Shown here piece after piece: positions 8,388 to 16,852 of a stretch of DNA of 64,000 bases. This DNA is from a bacterium (GTDB lineage Bacteria > Sysuimicrobiota > Sysuimicrobiia > Sysuimicrobiales > Segetimicrobiaceae), in assembly GCA_035691305.1 (NCBI GenBank), contig DASSJF010000073.1, positions 37,250-101,249 on the forward strand, written 5' to 3'. The first letter of the stretch is position 1, and each line of letters opens with the position of its first letter. The notes under the pieces are model-generated. The model worked only from the letters and a program-made list of their open reading frames with translations, made no database searches and was not told where the DNA came from. Position numbers and translations under genes: made by a program.

Positions 8388-11300
8388 TTACTCGTCCGCC
8401 GGAATCCTGATCGGCGGGACGCCCAGCTTCCGCAGCGCGTCGCTGAACATCGCGACGCCGCCTTTCTTGATCTCGGCCAGCCGCTCGAGCTGCCGGCCGG
8501 CGTGCCGGCGCAGTTCGTCGAAGAGCTCGCGGGCCTGGCGGGTCGGTGCGCCGTCGGTGATGCTCATCAGGTCGGCGATCGTCGCAATCTGGTTGTTCAG
8601 CCGCACCGGATAGTGGAAGACGTCCTCGTACGCCTGCGCCCGCCACTGGATCAGCTCATCCTCGATCCGGTCCAGTTCCGCGCTCAGTTCCCGGGCGGCG
8701 CCGGCGAGCGCGTCGCTGCCCCGCAGGCCTTCGGCGCGCGAGACCCACTGCTGCACCTGATCGCGAATCGCGCGGGCGCTCACGACCGCGCCGTTGACAC
8801 CGCTCAGCGTGTCGCGGACGTCGAGCAGGAACTCGAACTGCTCCGCGAGCGCGCGGTCCGGTATGTCGAGCCGCGGGTCTTTCAGGATCTCGAAGGGCCG
8901 GGTCAGGACCTCCTGTCCAACGGTCAGCCGCGCTTTGTACGCGCCGGGAAGGACGACGGGCCCGCCCATGAAGCCGAACCAGAGCGCCGCGTCGGGCACC
9001 TCGCGGGCGCCGGGGAGCCGCATGTTCCAGATGAAACGGTTGGCGCCTTTCTCGGCCGGCACGGTGGGGTTCTGCTCGTCGCTCGTAAGCGAATACGCGA
9101 GGCCGGAGGGCTTGGCCGGTGCTGCGTCCTTGCTTGAAAACTCGCGGAGGACCCGATCTTTGGCGTCGAGGAACGCCAGCTTTACTTCGCCGGCCGGCTG
9201 CTCGCGGAAGTAATAATGTACCACGACGCCGGACGGCGGGTTTTGCCCGGCGTCGAGGAGCGCCGGGGAGCCGTTTCCGGTATCGCGCGCCGTCACGCCG
9301 AACCCGCCGGCCCGGCCGTAGACGTACCCGCCGCCTTTCTTGAGCGACAACGACTTGTACCGCGCCCGCGTGGCAGGGCGCGGCGCGAAGAGATGGACGT
9401 CTGCCGCGGGCGCCTTCTCGGCCAACTGCCGCAGCGGTGTCAGGTCGTCGAGGACCCAGAACGAGCGGCCGTGCGTGGCGACGACCAGCTCGTGATCTTT
9501 GACCACCAGATCGTGGGCCGGCGCCACGGGGAGCCCGTTCAGGATCGGCGTCCACCGGCCGCCGTCGTTGAGGCTGACGAAGACGCCGGTCTCCGTGCCC
9601 GCGTAAAGCACGCCCGCCCGTGCCGGGTCCTCGCGAATCGCGCGGGTGATGACGTTGTCGGGCAGCCCGTCGACAATGCGGTCCCAGGTCGCGCCGCAAT
9701 CTTTCGTCTTGAAGAGGTACGGCGTGAGGTCGTCGAGCTTGTACCGCGTCGCGGCCACGTACGCCGTGGCGGGGTCGTGCGGGGACGCCTCGATGACGCT
9801 GATGAGCGCCCACTCCGGGAGCGCCTTGGGCGTGACGTTGCGCCAGGTCTTCCCGCCGTCGGTCGAGACGTGCACCAGACCGTCGTCGGATCCGGCCCAC
9901 AACACGCCGGCCTTGCGGGGCGACTCGCAGAAGGCAAAGATCGTGCAGTAGTACTCGGTGCCGACGTTGTCCTTGGTGATCGGTCCGCCCGACTGGCCGA
10001 GCTTCGTGCGATCGTTGCGCGTCAGGTCGGGGCTGACCACGTCCCAGCTCGCGCCTTCGTTCGTCGTCCGAAAGACGTGGTTGCCGGTCGCGTACAAGAC
10101 GTTGGGATCGTGCGGCGAGAGCACGATCGGGAACGTCCACTGGAACCGATACTTGAGCGCCTCGGCGCCCCACCCGGCGAGGTTCTGCGGCCAGACGGTG
10201 ATGTCGCGCACGTCGCCGGTCCGATGGTCGTACCGCGTCAGCATGCCTTGAAAGATGCCGGCGTAGACGATGTTCGGATCGTCCGGGCGGACGGCGATGT
10301 ACCCGGACTCGCTGCCGCCGACGTCGTGGTACGAGTTGGGGTGAATCGCGCCGTGCAGGGCCGCGCTCGGCAGCGAGATCGTCGAGTTGTCCTGCTGCGC
10401 GCCGTAGATGCGGTACGGCGTCCGATTGTCGGTGATCACGTGGTACATTTCGGCCGTCGGCTGATTGTACAGAGTCGACCACGACTCGCCGCCGTTCAGC
10501 GAGACGCTCGCGCCGCCGTCGCTGCCGTTGATCATGCGCCGCGGATCACGCGGGTCGAGCCACAGATCGTGGTGGTCCCCGTGGGGCAGCGACTTCTTCC
10601 GGAAGGTGCGCCCGCCGTCGGCCGACCGCCACAGGTCCAGGTTGGCGACATAGACGGTTTCCGGATCCGAGGGATCGGCGAAGATGTGGCTGTAGTAGAA
10701 CGGCCGCTGGCGGGGCTCGCGCTCCTCGTTGAGCCGCTCCCAGCTGGCCCCGCCGTTGTCGGACCGGAAGATGCCGCCCTCCTCGGCCTCGACAATGGCC
10801 CAGACGCGGTCGGGCCGCGCGGGCGACGCCGCCACCCCGATGCGGCCTTTGATCCCGCCCGGAAGGCCGGGCCGGTCGGTCAGCTCGACCCAGGTCTCCC
10901 CGCCGTCGATCGTCTTGAAGAGGCCGCTGCCGGGACCGCCGCTATTGAGACCCCACGGCGTCCGATGCGCTTCCCAGATCGCCGCGTATAGGACGCGGGG
11001 GTTGTTCGCGTCCATGCTGAGATCGCACGCGCCGGCGCGATTGCTCCGGAAGAGGCTGCGCGTCCAGGTCTGGCCGCCGTCATGCGACCGGAAGACGCCG
11101 CGTTCGTCGTTGGGGCCGAACACGTGGCCGAGCGCCGCGACGTAGACGCGATCGGGATCCCGGGGGTCGATGCGCACGCGCGCGATGTGCCGGCTGTCCG
11201 CCAGCCCGGCGTGCCGCCAGGTCTTTCCGCCGTCGTCCGTGCGATAGACGCCGTCGCCGTGCGCGACGTTGCCCCGGATGCACGACTCGCCCATGCCGGC

Positions 11301-11564
11301 GTAGATCACGTTGGGATCGGACTCGGAGACCGCGATCGCGCCGACCGAGGCGGTGCCGAAGAAGCCATCCGAGATGTTGTGCCAGTTCCACCCGGCGTCT
11401 TCGGTCTTCCACACGCCGCCGCCGGTGGAGCCGAAGTAGAAGACCTGCGGGTGCGCGAAGTGGCCCGCGACCGCGACGACGCGGCCTCCTCGAAACGGCC
11501 CGACCTGCCGCCAGCGCAGCGATTTGAGCAGGCCCGGGTCGCGGTCTAACGCGCTTTGACTCAT
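8388..11564 (-). CDS. Large BNR/Asp-box (VPS10/sortilin-like) repeat protein annotated in the family as glycosyl hydrolase
   Basis: A 1058-residue beta-propeller protein. About eleven Asp-box repeats of the form (S/T)-x-(D/N)-x-G-x-T-W are spread through the first 650 residues, for example VYRTDDGGKTW, VFRSHDGGQTW, LFKTIDGGETW and VHVSTDGGKTW. After that come a linker (FWVLDDLTPLRQL), a probable beta-sandwich (EQPAGEVKLAFLDAKDRVLREF) and a helical C-terminus. Many relatives carry a signal peptide. Here the N-terminus (MSQSALDRDPGLLKSLRWRQ) shows none, so the protein looks cytosolic unless another export route exists. It lies between the DppC gene of set 2 and the binding protein of set 1 on the same strand. 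Enzymatic activity is unproven for this type. Confidence 0.8.
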   Translation of the reverse strand: MSQSALDRDPGLLKSLRWRQVGPFRGGRVVAVAGHFAHPQVFYFGSTGGGVWKTEDAGWNWHNISDGFFGTASVGAIAVSESDPNVIYAGMGESCIRGNVAHGDGVYRTDDGGKTWRHAGLADSRHIARVRIDPRDPDRVYVAALGHVFGPNDERGVFRSHDGGQTWTRSLFRSNRAGACDLSMDANNPRVLYAAIWEAHRTPWGLNSGGPGSGLFKTIDGGETWVELTDRPGLPGGIKGRIGVAASPARPDRVWAIVEAEEGGIFRSDNGGASWERLNEEREPRQRPFYYSHIFADPSDPETVYVANLDLWRSADGGRTFRKKSLPHGDHHDLWLDPRDPRRMINGSDGGASVSLNGGESWSTLYNQPTAEMYHVITDNRTPYRIYGAQQDNSTISLPSAALHGAIHPNSYHDVGGSESGYIAVRPDDPNIVYAGIFQGMLTRYDHRTGDVRDITVWPQNLAGWGAEALKYRFQWTFPIVLSPHDPNVLYATGNHVFRTTNEGASWDVVSPDLTRNDRTKLGQSGGPITKDNVGTEYYCTIFAFCESPRKAGVLWAGSDDGLVHVSTDGGKTWRNVTPKALPEWALISVIEASPHDPATAYVAATRYKLDDLTPYLFKTKDCGATWDRIVDGLPDNVITRAIREDPARAGVLYAGTETGVFVSLNDGGRWTPILNGLPVAPAHDLVVKDHELVVATHGRSFWVLDDLTPLRQLAEKAPAADVHLFAPRPATRARYKSLSLKKGGGYVYGRAGGFGVTARDTGNGSPALLDAGQNPPSGVVVHYYFREQPAGEVKLAFLDAKDRVLREFSSKDAAPAKPSGLAYSLTSDEQNPTVPAEKGANRFIWNMRLPGAREVPDAALWFGFMGGPVVLPGAYKARLTVGQEVLTRPFEILKDPRLDIPDRALAEQFEFLLDVRDTLSGVNGAVVSARAIRDQVQQWVSRAEGLRGSDALAGAARELSAELDRIEDELIQWRAQAYEDVFHYPVRLNNQIATIADLMSITDGAPTRQARELFDELRRHAGRQLERLAEIKKGGVAMFSDALRKLGVPPIRIPADE

Positions 11565-11598
11565 CGTGCAACCCTCCCGTCGTTTCGGAGCGGTCCGA

Positions 11599-12432
11599 TC
11601 ATCGAAGACGCGGATCCAGGTAGTCGCGCAGCCAGTCGCCGACCAGGTTGACCCCGAGCACGGTCATGAGGATGGCCAGGCCGGGAAAGGCGGTCAGCCA
11701 CCACGCGTCCGTCATGTACTCGCGGGCGTCGGCGAGCATCGACCCCCACGTCGGCGTCGAGGCGCCGACGCCGAGCCCGAGAAAGCTGAGCCCCGCCTCG
11801 GCGAGGATCGTGCTCGCGACGGAAAATGTCGCGACGACGATGACCGTTCCCACCACGTTGGGCAGCGCGTGGAGCACGAGCACCCGCGGCGCCGGGGCGC
11901 CCAACGCCCGGGCCGCCTGGACGAACTCGCGCTCGCGGAGCGACAGCACTTCCGAACGCACGACGCGGGCGTAGGTCACCCAGCTCGTGAGCCCGAGCAC
12001 GCCGATGATGTTGACGAGCCCCGGGCCGAGGACCGCCATGACCGCGAGCGCGAGCAGGATGAACGGAAACGCGAGCTGCACCTCGCCGAGCCGCATGATG
12101 ATCCGGTCGGTCCAGCCGCCGTAGTAGCCGCTCAAGAGACCGATCGCCGTGCCGAGGCTGCCGCCGATCAGGACGGCCGTCAGGCCCACCAGGAGCGAGA
12201 CCCGCGCGCCGACCAGCAGCCTGCTCAGGATGTCGCGGCCGAGCGCGTCCGTTCCGAGCCAGTGCCGGGAGCCGCCCTGCAGCGCGAGCGGGTGCAGCAG
12301 CCGGTCCTGGACGCGGACGAGAGTGATCGACTGGGGCGCGAGCAGTGGAGAGACCAGCGCCGCCGCGACGATGCACAGCAGGAGGATCAGGCCGGCGACG
12401 GCGCCGGGCGATCCGCGGAAGCTGCGCAGCAC
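11599..12432 (-). CDS. Dipeptide/oligopeptide-type ABC transporter permease, DppC family (set 2)
   Basis: Inner-membrane permease with first helix AVAGLILLLCIVAAALVSPLL, the marker SRHWLGTDALGRDILSR, the EAA-like loop EFVQAARALGAPAPRVLVLHALPN, and the DppC ending NLVGDWLRDYLDPRLR. The start is uncertain. I use GTG at 12432, giving 277 residues beginning VLRSFRG. The frame is open back to a GTG at 12498 inside the upstream DppB gene, and a CTG at 12450 overlaps that gene's stop. None has a clear ribosome site, so coupling to dppB translation is likely. Confidence 0.9.
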   Translation of the reverse strand: MLRSFRGSPGAVAGLILLLCIVAAALVSPLLAPQSITLVRVQDRLLHPLALQGGSRHWLGTDALGRDILSRLLVGARVSLLVGLTAVLIGGSLGTAIGLLSGYYGGWTDRIIMRLGEVQLAFPFILLALAVMAVLGPGLVNIIGVLGLTSWVTYARVVRSEVLSLREREFVQAARALGAPAPRVLVLHALPNVVGTVIVVATFSVASTILAEAGLSFLGLGVGASTPTWGSMLADAREYMTDAWWLTAFPGLAILMTVLGVNLVGDWLRDYLDPRLR

Positions 12433-12446
12433 GCGGGACCGCGCCG

Positions 12447-13364
12447 TCAGCTGTACCGGATGCGCGGATCGAGATAGCCGTACGCCACGTCCACGCACAA
12501 GTTGAGCAGCACGAAGATGGCCGCGATGACGACCACCGCGGCCTCGACGATCGGAAAGTCCTTTTCGTAGATCGCGTTCACGATCAGCCGGCCGACGCCG
12601 GGCCAGGCAAACACGGTCTCCGTGATGATCGCGCCGCCGAGGAGGACGCCGAAGTCGAGACCGATGAGGGTCACGATCGGCAGCAGGGCGTTGCGCAGCG
12701 CGTGACGGTACAGCACCGCGAGGCGCGACGCGCCTTTCGCGTACGCGGTGCGGATGAAGTCGTGGCCGAGGGCGTCGAGCATCGACGCGCGCACGACGCG
12801 GGCGTTGCGTCCCATCGAGAACATCGCGAGGGTCACGCCGGGCAGTACGAGATGGGACAACCCGCCGCGGCCCGACACGGGCAGCCAGCGCAGCTCAACC
12901 CCGAAGACCAGGATGAGGACCAGTCCGATCCAAAACCCCGGCGCGGACTGGCCGACCAGACCCGCGACCATGCTCGTCGTGTCGACCAGCGTCCGGCGGT
13001 GCGTGGCCGCGACGACGCCGACCGGCAGCGCCACGGCGAGGGACAGCAGCATCGCGACGACCGCCAGTTCGAGCGTTGCCGGCATCCGCTCGATCACGAG
13101 CGGGAGCGCGGGCAGCTGGCTTCGCAGCGACGCGCCGAAGTCGCCGCGCACGGCGCGCCCAAGAAACTCGCCGTACTGCACGTACCACGGCCGGTCGAAT
13201 CCCATCTGATGCCGGAATTCCGCGATCTGCTGCCGCGTGTAGTTCTCCGGGATCATCAGGTAGGTCGGATCGCCGGAGAGAAAGAGCACCGCGAACGCGA
13301 GAAAACTGACCCCGAGCAGGACGGTCGCGGACTCGAGCAGCCGCCGGGCAACAAACGCGCCCAT
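12447..13364 (-). CDS. Dipeptide/oligopeptide-type ABC transporter permease, DppB family (set 2)
   Basis: A 305-residue permease starting MGAFVARRLLESATVLLGVSF, with the periplasmic FLSGDPTYLMIPENYT segment, six predicted membrane spans, the loop HDFIRTAYAKGASRLAVLYRHALRN, and the terminal YLDPRIRYS. It begins three bases after the stop of the deacylase gene (13368-14339), which itself follows a binding protein. The order binding protein, deacylase, DppB, DppC indicates one operon in which the imported compound is deacylated. Confidence 0.93.
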   Translation of the reverse strand: MGAFVARRLLESATVLLGVSFLAFAVLFLSGDPTYLMIPENYTRQQIAEFRHQMGFDRPWYVQYGEFLGRAVRGDFGASLRSQLPALPLVIERMPATLELAVVAMLLSLAVALPVGVVAATHRRTLVDTTSMVAGLVGQSAPGFWIGLVLILVFGVELRWLPVSGRGGLSHLVLPGVTLAMFSMGRNARVVRASMLDALGHDFIRTAYAKGASRLAVLYRHALRNALLPIVTLIGLDFGVLLGGAIITETVFAWPGVGRLIVNAIYEKDFPIVEAAVVVIAAIFVLLNLCVDVAYGYLDPRIRYS

Positions 13365-13367
13365 CGG

Positions 13368-14339
13368 CTAGCCGTCGGACACGGGCCGGCCGAGGCCGAA
13401 CAGCAGCGCGCCCTTCTTGGCCGCCATGCTCGTACTGAGAAAGAGGACCTCCGAGTCCACGGGTGCGCGCACGTCTTCCAGCGGACGTCCCCACAGATCC
13501 CGCAGCGTGCCGATGACCTGACCGGTCCGCACGCGGTCGCCGATATCGGCCGACCGGTCGAAGAGACCGTCCTGCCCGGCCGTGACCAGCACGAATTCGA
13601 CCAGGCGCAGGGCGGGCCGCGGGGCCGTGCCCGCGATCATCCCGAGCTGCGCCAGGGCGCCGCGGAGACCGTTGAGGTGGACGGCGACGTCCTCGGGTTT
13701 GACCTGATCCTCGCCGCCGGCTTCCGCTACGATGGCGGGTATCCCGCGCACCGCGGCGGCGGCCTGCATGTAGCCGAGGACCGTACGCTTCAGCACTTCT
13801 TTTGACCGGCGCACGGCGACCGGCAGGCCGTAACTCGCCGCGAGCGCCCGCGACCGCGCGTCTAACTCTCGGTTGCCGGTCTCCTGAAAAATCGTGAACG
13901 GGACGAGCCGCTCCATGATGTCGCCGCCGTGCAGGTCGACGAGCGCGTCGCAGCGGGCAAAGACGTCGTCAAACAGGTAGGCGGCCATGATCTCCGTGAC
14001 GGTGCCGTCGCGGCGTCCGGGGAACACCTGGCTCGGATTCTTGCCGTCGAGTGGCACGACGGCGGCGGCGCGCGCCCAGAACCCCGGTTGGTTGAGGAGG
14101 GGCAGGATCAAGACGTGGCCCCGTACCTCCTCCGGTCGCAGTTCGTCGGCGAACCGCAGCGCGGCGGTGATGCCCGCGTATTCGGACCCGTGCATGCCCG
14201 CGCTGATACACAGCGTCGGCCCGCCGGCCGGGCCGCGGATCGAGACATAGGGCCAGGAGAGGCCGGCCAGCGCGGCGTGGTCGAACGCCAATTCGCCGTG
14301 GACTTTGGCGCCGCGCCGGCCGATCTCGTCGATGGTCAC
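13368..14339 (-). CDS. Succinylglutamate desuccinylase/aspartoacylase-type zinc deacylase (M14 family)
   Basis: A 323-residue AstE/AspA-type carboxypeptidase-fold enzyme. Zinc ligands are visible as H50 and E53 (GMHGSEY) and H137 (LVDLHGGD). VAEAGGED around residue 213 carries the likely catalytic Glu. The C-terminal part (GQVIGTLRDLWGRPL) is the beta domain typical of the subfamily. The GTG at 14339 lies 12 bases after the binding-protein gene. Known relatives remove an acyl group from N-acyl amino acids in the cytosol. Here it probably processes the compound brought in by Dpp set 2. Confidence 0.88.
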   Translation of the reverse strand: MTIDEIGRRGAKVHGELAFDHAALAGLSWPYVSIRGPAGGPTLCISAGMHGSEYAGITAALRFADELRPEEVRGHVLILPLLNQPGFWARAAAVVPLDGKNPSQVFPGRRDGTVTEIMAAYLFDDVFARCDALVDLHGGDIMERLVPFTIFQETGNRELDARSRALAASYGLPVAVRRSKEVLKRTVLGYMQAAAAVRGIPAIVAEAGGEDQVKPEDVAVHLNGLRGALAQLGMIAGTAPRPALRLVEFVLVTAGQDGLFDRSADIGDRVRTGQVIGTLRDLWGRPLEDVRAPVDSEVLFLSTSMAAKKGALLFGLGRPVSDG

Positions 14340-14351
14340 GCCGGTCGCGCG

Positions 14352-15887
14352 CTACGGCGCCGCCGACGCCCGGTCGAGGATGATCAGCTCATCCCGGCGA
14401 GGCGTCCAGTTGAGCCGTTTGCTCACCCCGTAGTAGTCGGTCTGCTTGTAGAGGTAGATGATCGGCGGATCGTCGTGGGCGATCTGCTGCAGCTTGTACA
14501 GGAGCTGCGTGCGCTGTCCCGGGTCGACGGTCAGGTTGAGGTCGTGGTAGGCCTTCTCGAAGTCCGCGTTGTTCCAGAAGGTCGGGTTGTATCCGAAGTC
14601 CTTTTCCAGATAGCGGATCTCGTCCTGGCCGTCGAATGAAGAGCCGAGCCCGAGGAGGTACATGTCCGCCGGGTTGACGTCGTCGAACATCTTCTTCGCG
14701 TACACCGGCCAGGCAAGCGGGTTGACTTTGATCCTCACGCCGACCTGCTGCAGGTACGACGCGGTCGCTTCCGCCAGCTCCTTGTCGCGGATGTAGCGGC
14801 CGGCCGGCGTATCGAGCGTGACCGAGAACGGCTGTCCGTCCTTCGTCAGCACGCCGTTGTCCAGCTTCCAGCCGGCCTCGGCCAGCAGCGCCTTGGTCTT
14901 CGCCGGATCGTACGGGTACGGCTTGACCGCGGGGTTCGCGTACGCGTTCACGACCGTCGCCATCCGCCGGCCGCGGCCGTTCAGCAGCGCCTTGAGAATC
15001 GCGTCGACGTCGACCGCGTAGTTCATCGCCTGGCGCACCCGCGCGTCCTTGAACAGCGGGTGATCCGTGCGCATGCCGATGAAGATGTCGCGGCCGCCCT
15101 CCACGGTCTTGACCGACGCCGCGGAGGAGCTGTTGATCCGGTTGAGCTGATCGGGCGACACGTTGACGATGATGTCCGCGGCGCCCGAAAGCAGGTCCGC
15201 GATACGCGTCCCGGCTTCGGGGACCGGCCGCCAGACGATCGTCGGGATCGCCGGCTTCGTCCCCCAGTAGTTGGGGTTGGCGGTGACCGTTACGTGGTCG
15301 TCGTGGACCCATTCCTTGAACACGTACGGGCCGGTCCCGATCGGACGCAGCGCGGCCTGCGCCGGGGTGAGGCGGCTGTAGTATTGCGGCGCCATCATGT
15401 AAAAGTAGACGAACCACTCGAGCATCAACGGCGCCGGTTCTTTCGTCACGATGTTGACGGTGTAGTCGTTGACGATGTCGACCCGGTCGTACTTCACGAA
15501 GCCCTTCAAGAAGCTCGGCGCCTTGATCGCGGGGTCGTACAGGCGGTTGATCGTGTACTTCACCGCCTGCGCGTTGAAGGGCTCGCCGTCGTGGAATTTG
15601 ACGCCCTGGCGGAGCTTGAACTGCCAGACGGTCGGACTCACGATTTTCCAGGACTCCGCGAGACGCGGCCGGTAGCGCATGTCCGTGTCGCGGGTGACCA
15701 GCGTTTCAAACATGGTCAGCATGATGTTGTCGCTGAACCGTGCCTGCGTGAACATCGGGTCCAGGCTTTCGGTGTCCGTGCCCTGATCGACGACGACCTG
15801 CGACCTGGACTGTCCGGCGGAGCGTTGTGCGGTGAAGGTCCCCACCGCAAGCGCCACGATCAGCAACACTGCGAGCCGACGCGCCAT
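14352..15887 (-). CDS. ABC transporter substrate-binding protein, family 5 (set 2)
   Basis: A 511-residue binding protein with a Sec signal peptide (MARRLAVLLIVALAVGTFTAQ). Family signatures follow: LDPMFTQARFSDN, KLRQGVKFHDGEPFNAQAVKY, RPIGTGPYVFKEW and VRQAMNYAVDVDAIL. Two ATGs are adjacent (15890 and 15887). I choose the second because GGGAGGAG ends only two bases before the first but five before the second. It lies 69 bases downstream of the GntR gene on the same strand and is the first structural gene of the long minus-strand operon. Confidence 0.93.
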   Translation of the reverse strand: MARRLAVLLIVALAVGTFTAQRSAGQSRSQVVVDQGTDTESLDPMFTQARFSDNIMLTMFETLVTRDTDMRYRPRLAESWKIVSPTVWQFKLRQGVKFHDGEPFNAQAVKYTINRLYDPAIKAPSFLKGFVKYDRVDIVNDYTVNIVTKEPAPLMLEWFVYFYMMAPQYYSRLTPAQAALRPIGTGPYVFKEWVHDDHVTVTANPNYWGTKPAIPTIVWRPVPEAGTRIADLLSGAADIIVNVSPDQLNRINSSSAASVKTVEGGRDIFIGMRTDHPLFKDARVRQAMNYAVDVDAILKALLNGRGRRMATVVNAYANPAVKPYPYDPAKTKALLAEAGWKLDNGVLTKDGQPFSVTLDTPAGRYIRDKELAEATASYLQQVGVRIKVNPLAWPVYAKKMFDDVNPADMYLLGLGSSFDGQDEIRYLEKDFGYNPTFWNNADFEKAYHDLNLTVDPGQRTQLLYKLQQIAHDDPPIIYLYKQTDYYGVSKRLNWTPRRDELIILDRASAAP

Positions 15888-15956
15888 CATCTCTCCTCCC
15901 GTCTCCCTTTGTGGTCGCGTCACCACGACGTGGTGGCGGCCGCGATGCAGAACCGA

Positions 15957-16664
15957 CTATCGCGTGACCGGAGGCGGCGCGTTCGGCGCCGCCTCCGAGA
16001 ACTCGAGGAACTGCGCTTCGATGCGCCGGTCGTTGTCGTGGAGGTAGGTAAACAGCTTGTCCCAGTCGGCGGTCTCGAGCAGATCGACGATCTTCGCATG
16101 GTGCGCGACCATCGCGGCGAGCGACGAGTACACCAGCGTGGCGTAGTCTCTGACCAGGAGGTAACTCTGGAATTTGAGACGCTGCCACATCTGTCGGAGC
16201 CGTCCGTGGCCGACGCGGCCAAACAGCGCGTCGTTGAACTGGAGATCGGCCCGCGCCACACCCAGCACATCCCGCTGCTCGGCGGCGGCCCGCATGCCGT
16301 GCACGACGCCGCGCAGTTCCGCGACGAGCGCCGGCGTAAGACGCCGCTTCAGCAGCCGCAGCGCGAGATGTTCGGCGATGGCCATGAGACTGTAAACTTC
16401 GTACGCGTCTGCGCCGGCCAGCGCGGAGACCCGTGCGCCGCGGTGGGCGCTGAGGACGAGCAGCCCCTGTTCGGCGAGTTGTCGAAACGCCTCCCGCACC
16501 GGTCCGCGGCTGACGTCGAGATCGCGGGCCACGTTCGTCTCGACGAGCCGCTCGCCGGGTGCAAATTTCCCCGCGAGGATCGCTTCAACTACAGCGTCGC
16601 GGACGTCGTCGCCCAGCAGGCGGTGGGGCAGGCGGCGAGAAACGTCGGCCAGGGCATTATTCAC
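15957..16664 (-). CDS. GntR-family transcriptional regulator with FCD ligand domain
   Basis: A 235-residue regulator of the FadR/FCD group. An N-terminal winged helix-turn-helix (ETNVARDLDVSRGPVREAFRQL) is followed by an all-helical FCD domain with the metal/ligand-binding His residues expected around LQFNDALFGRVGH and MVAHHAKIV. The frame extends to an ATG at 16748, but that codon lies inside the palindrome at 16733-16747. I therefore prefer GTG at 16664, which has AGGGGGG about nine bases upstream. It is divergent to the FAD oxidoreductase and heads the transport operon, so it probably controls both and responds to the transported acid. Confidence 0.88.
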   Translation of the reverse strand: MNNALADVSRRLPHRLLGDDVRDAVVEAILAGKFAPGERLVETNVARDLDVSRGPVREAFRQLAEQGLLVLSAHRGARVSALAGADAYEVYSLMAIAEHLALRLLKRRLTPALVAELRGVVHGMRAAAEQRDVLGVARADLQFNDALFGRVGHGRLRQMWQRLKFQSYLLVRDYATLVYSSLAAMVAHHAKIVDLLETADWDKLFTYLHDNDRRIEAQFLEFSEAAPNAPPPVTR

Positions 16665-16732
16665 CGATCTCTGCCCCCCTCCAGGATTTTCGGTAACCCG
16701 TCGGGCCGGGTCCCGGGCAATGTTGGCGCAAC

Positions 16733-16747
16733 TGTCAACTGTTGACA
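16733..16747. promoter_or_regulatory. Perfect palindrome TGTCAA-N3-TTGACA, probable GntR operator with built-in -35 element
   Basis: TGTCAA (16733-16738), spacer CTG, TTGACA (16742-16747), in the control region between the GntR and FAD oxidoreductase genes. The right arm equals a consensus -35 box for the plus-strand gene; a weak TAAGCC lies 17 bases further on. A repressor bound here would cover the -35 element and could control both directions. Assignment to the adjacent GntR protein is inference from position. The rest of 16665-16852 shows no other clear element. Confidence 0.6.
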
Positions 16748-16852
16748 TTCGATAGGGCTCCGGATAAGCCTTTTCGAAGTAACTGTGCGTCGGTTTCTCG
16801 AAGTCCGGCAGAAGTGCCGAGACGACCGGTGACTATCGAGAGCGCCCAGACG

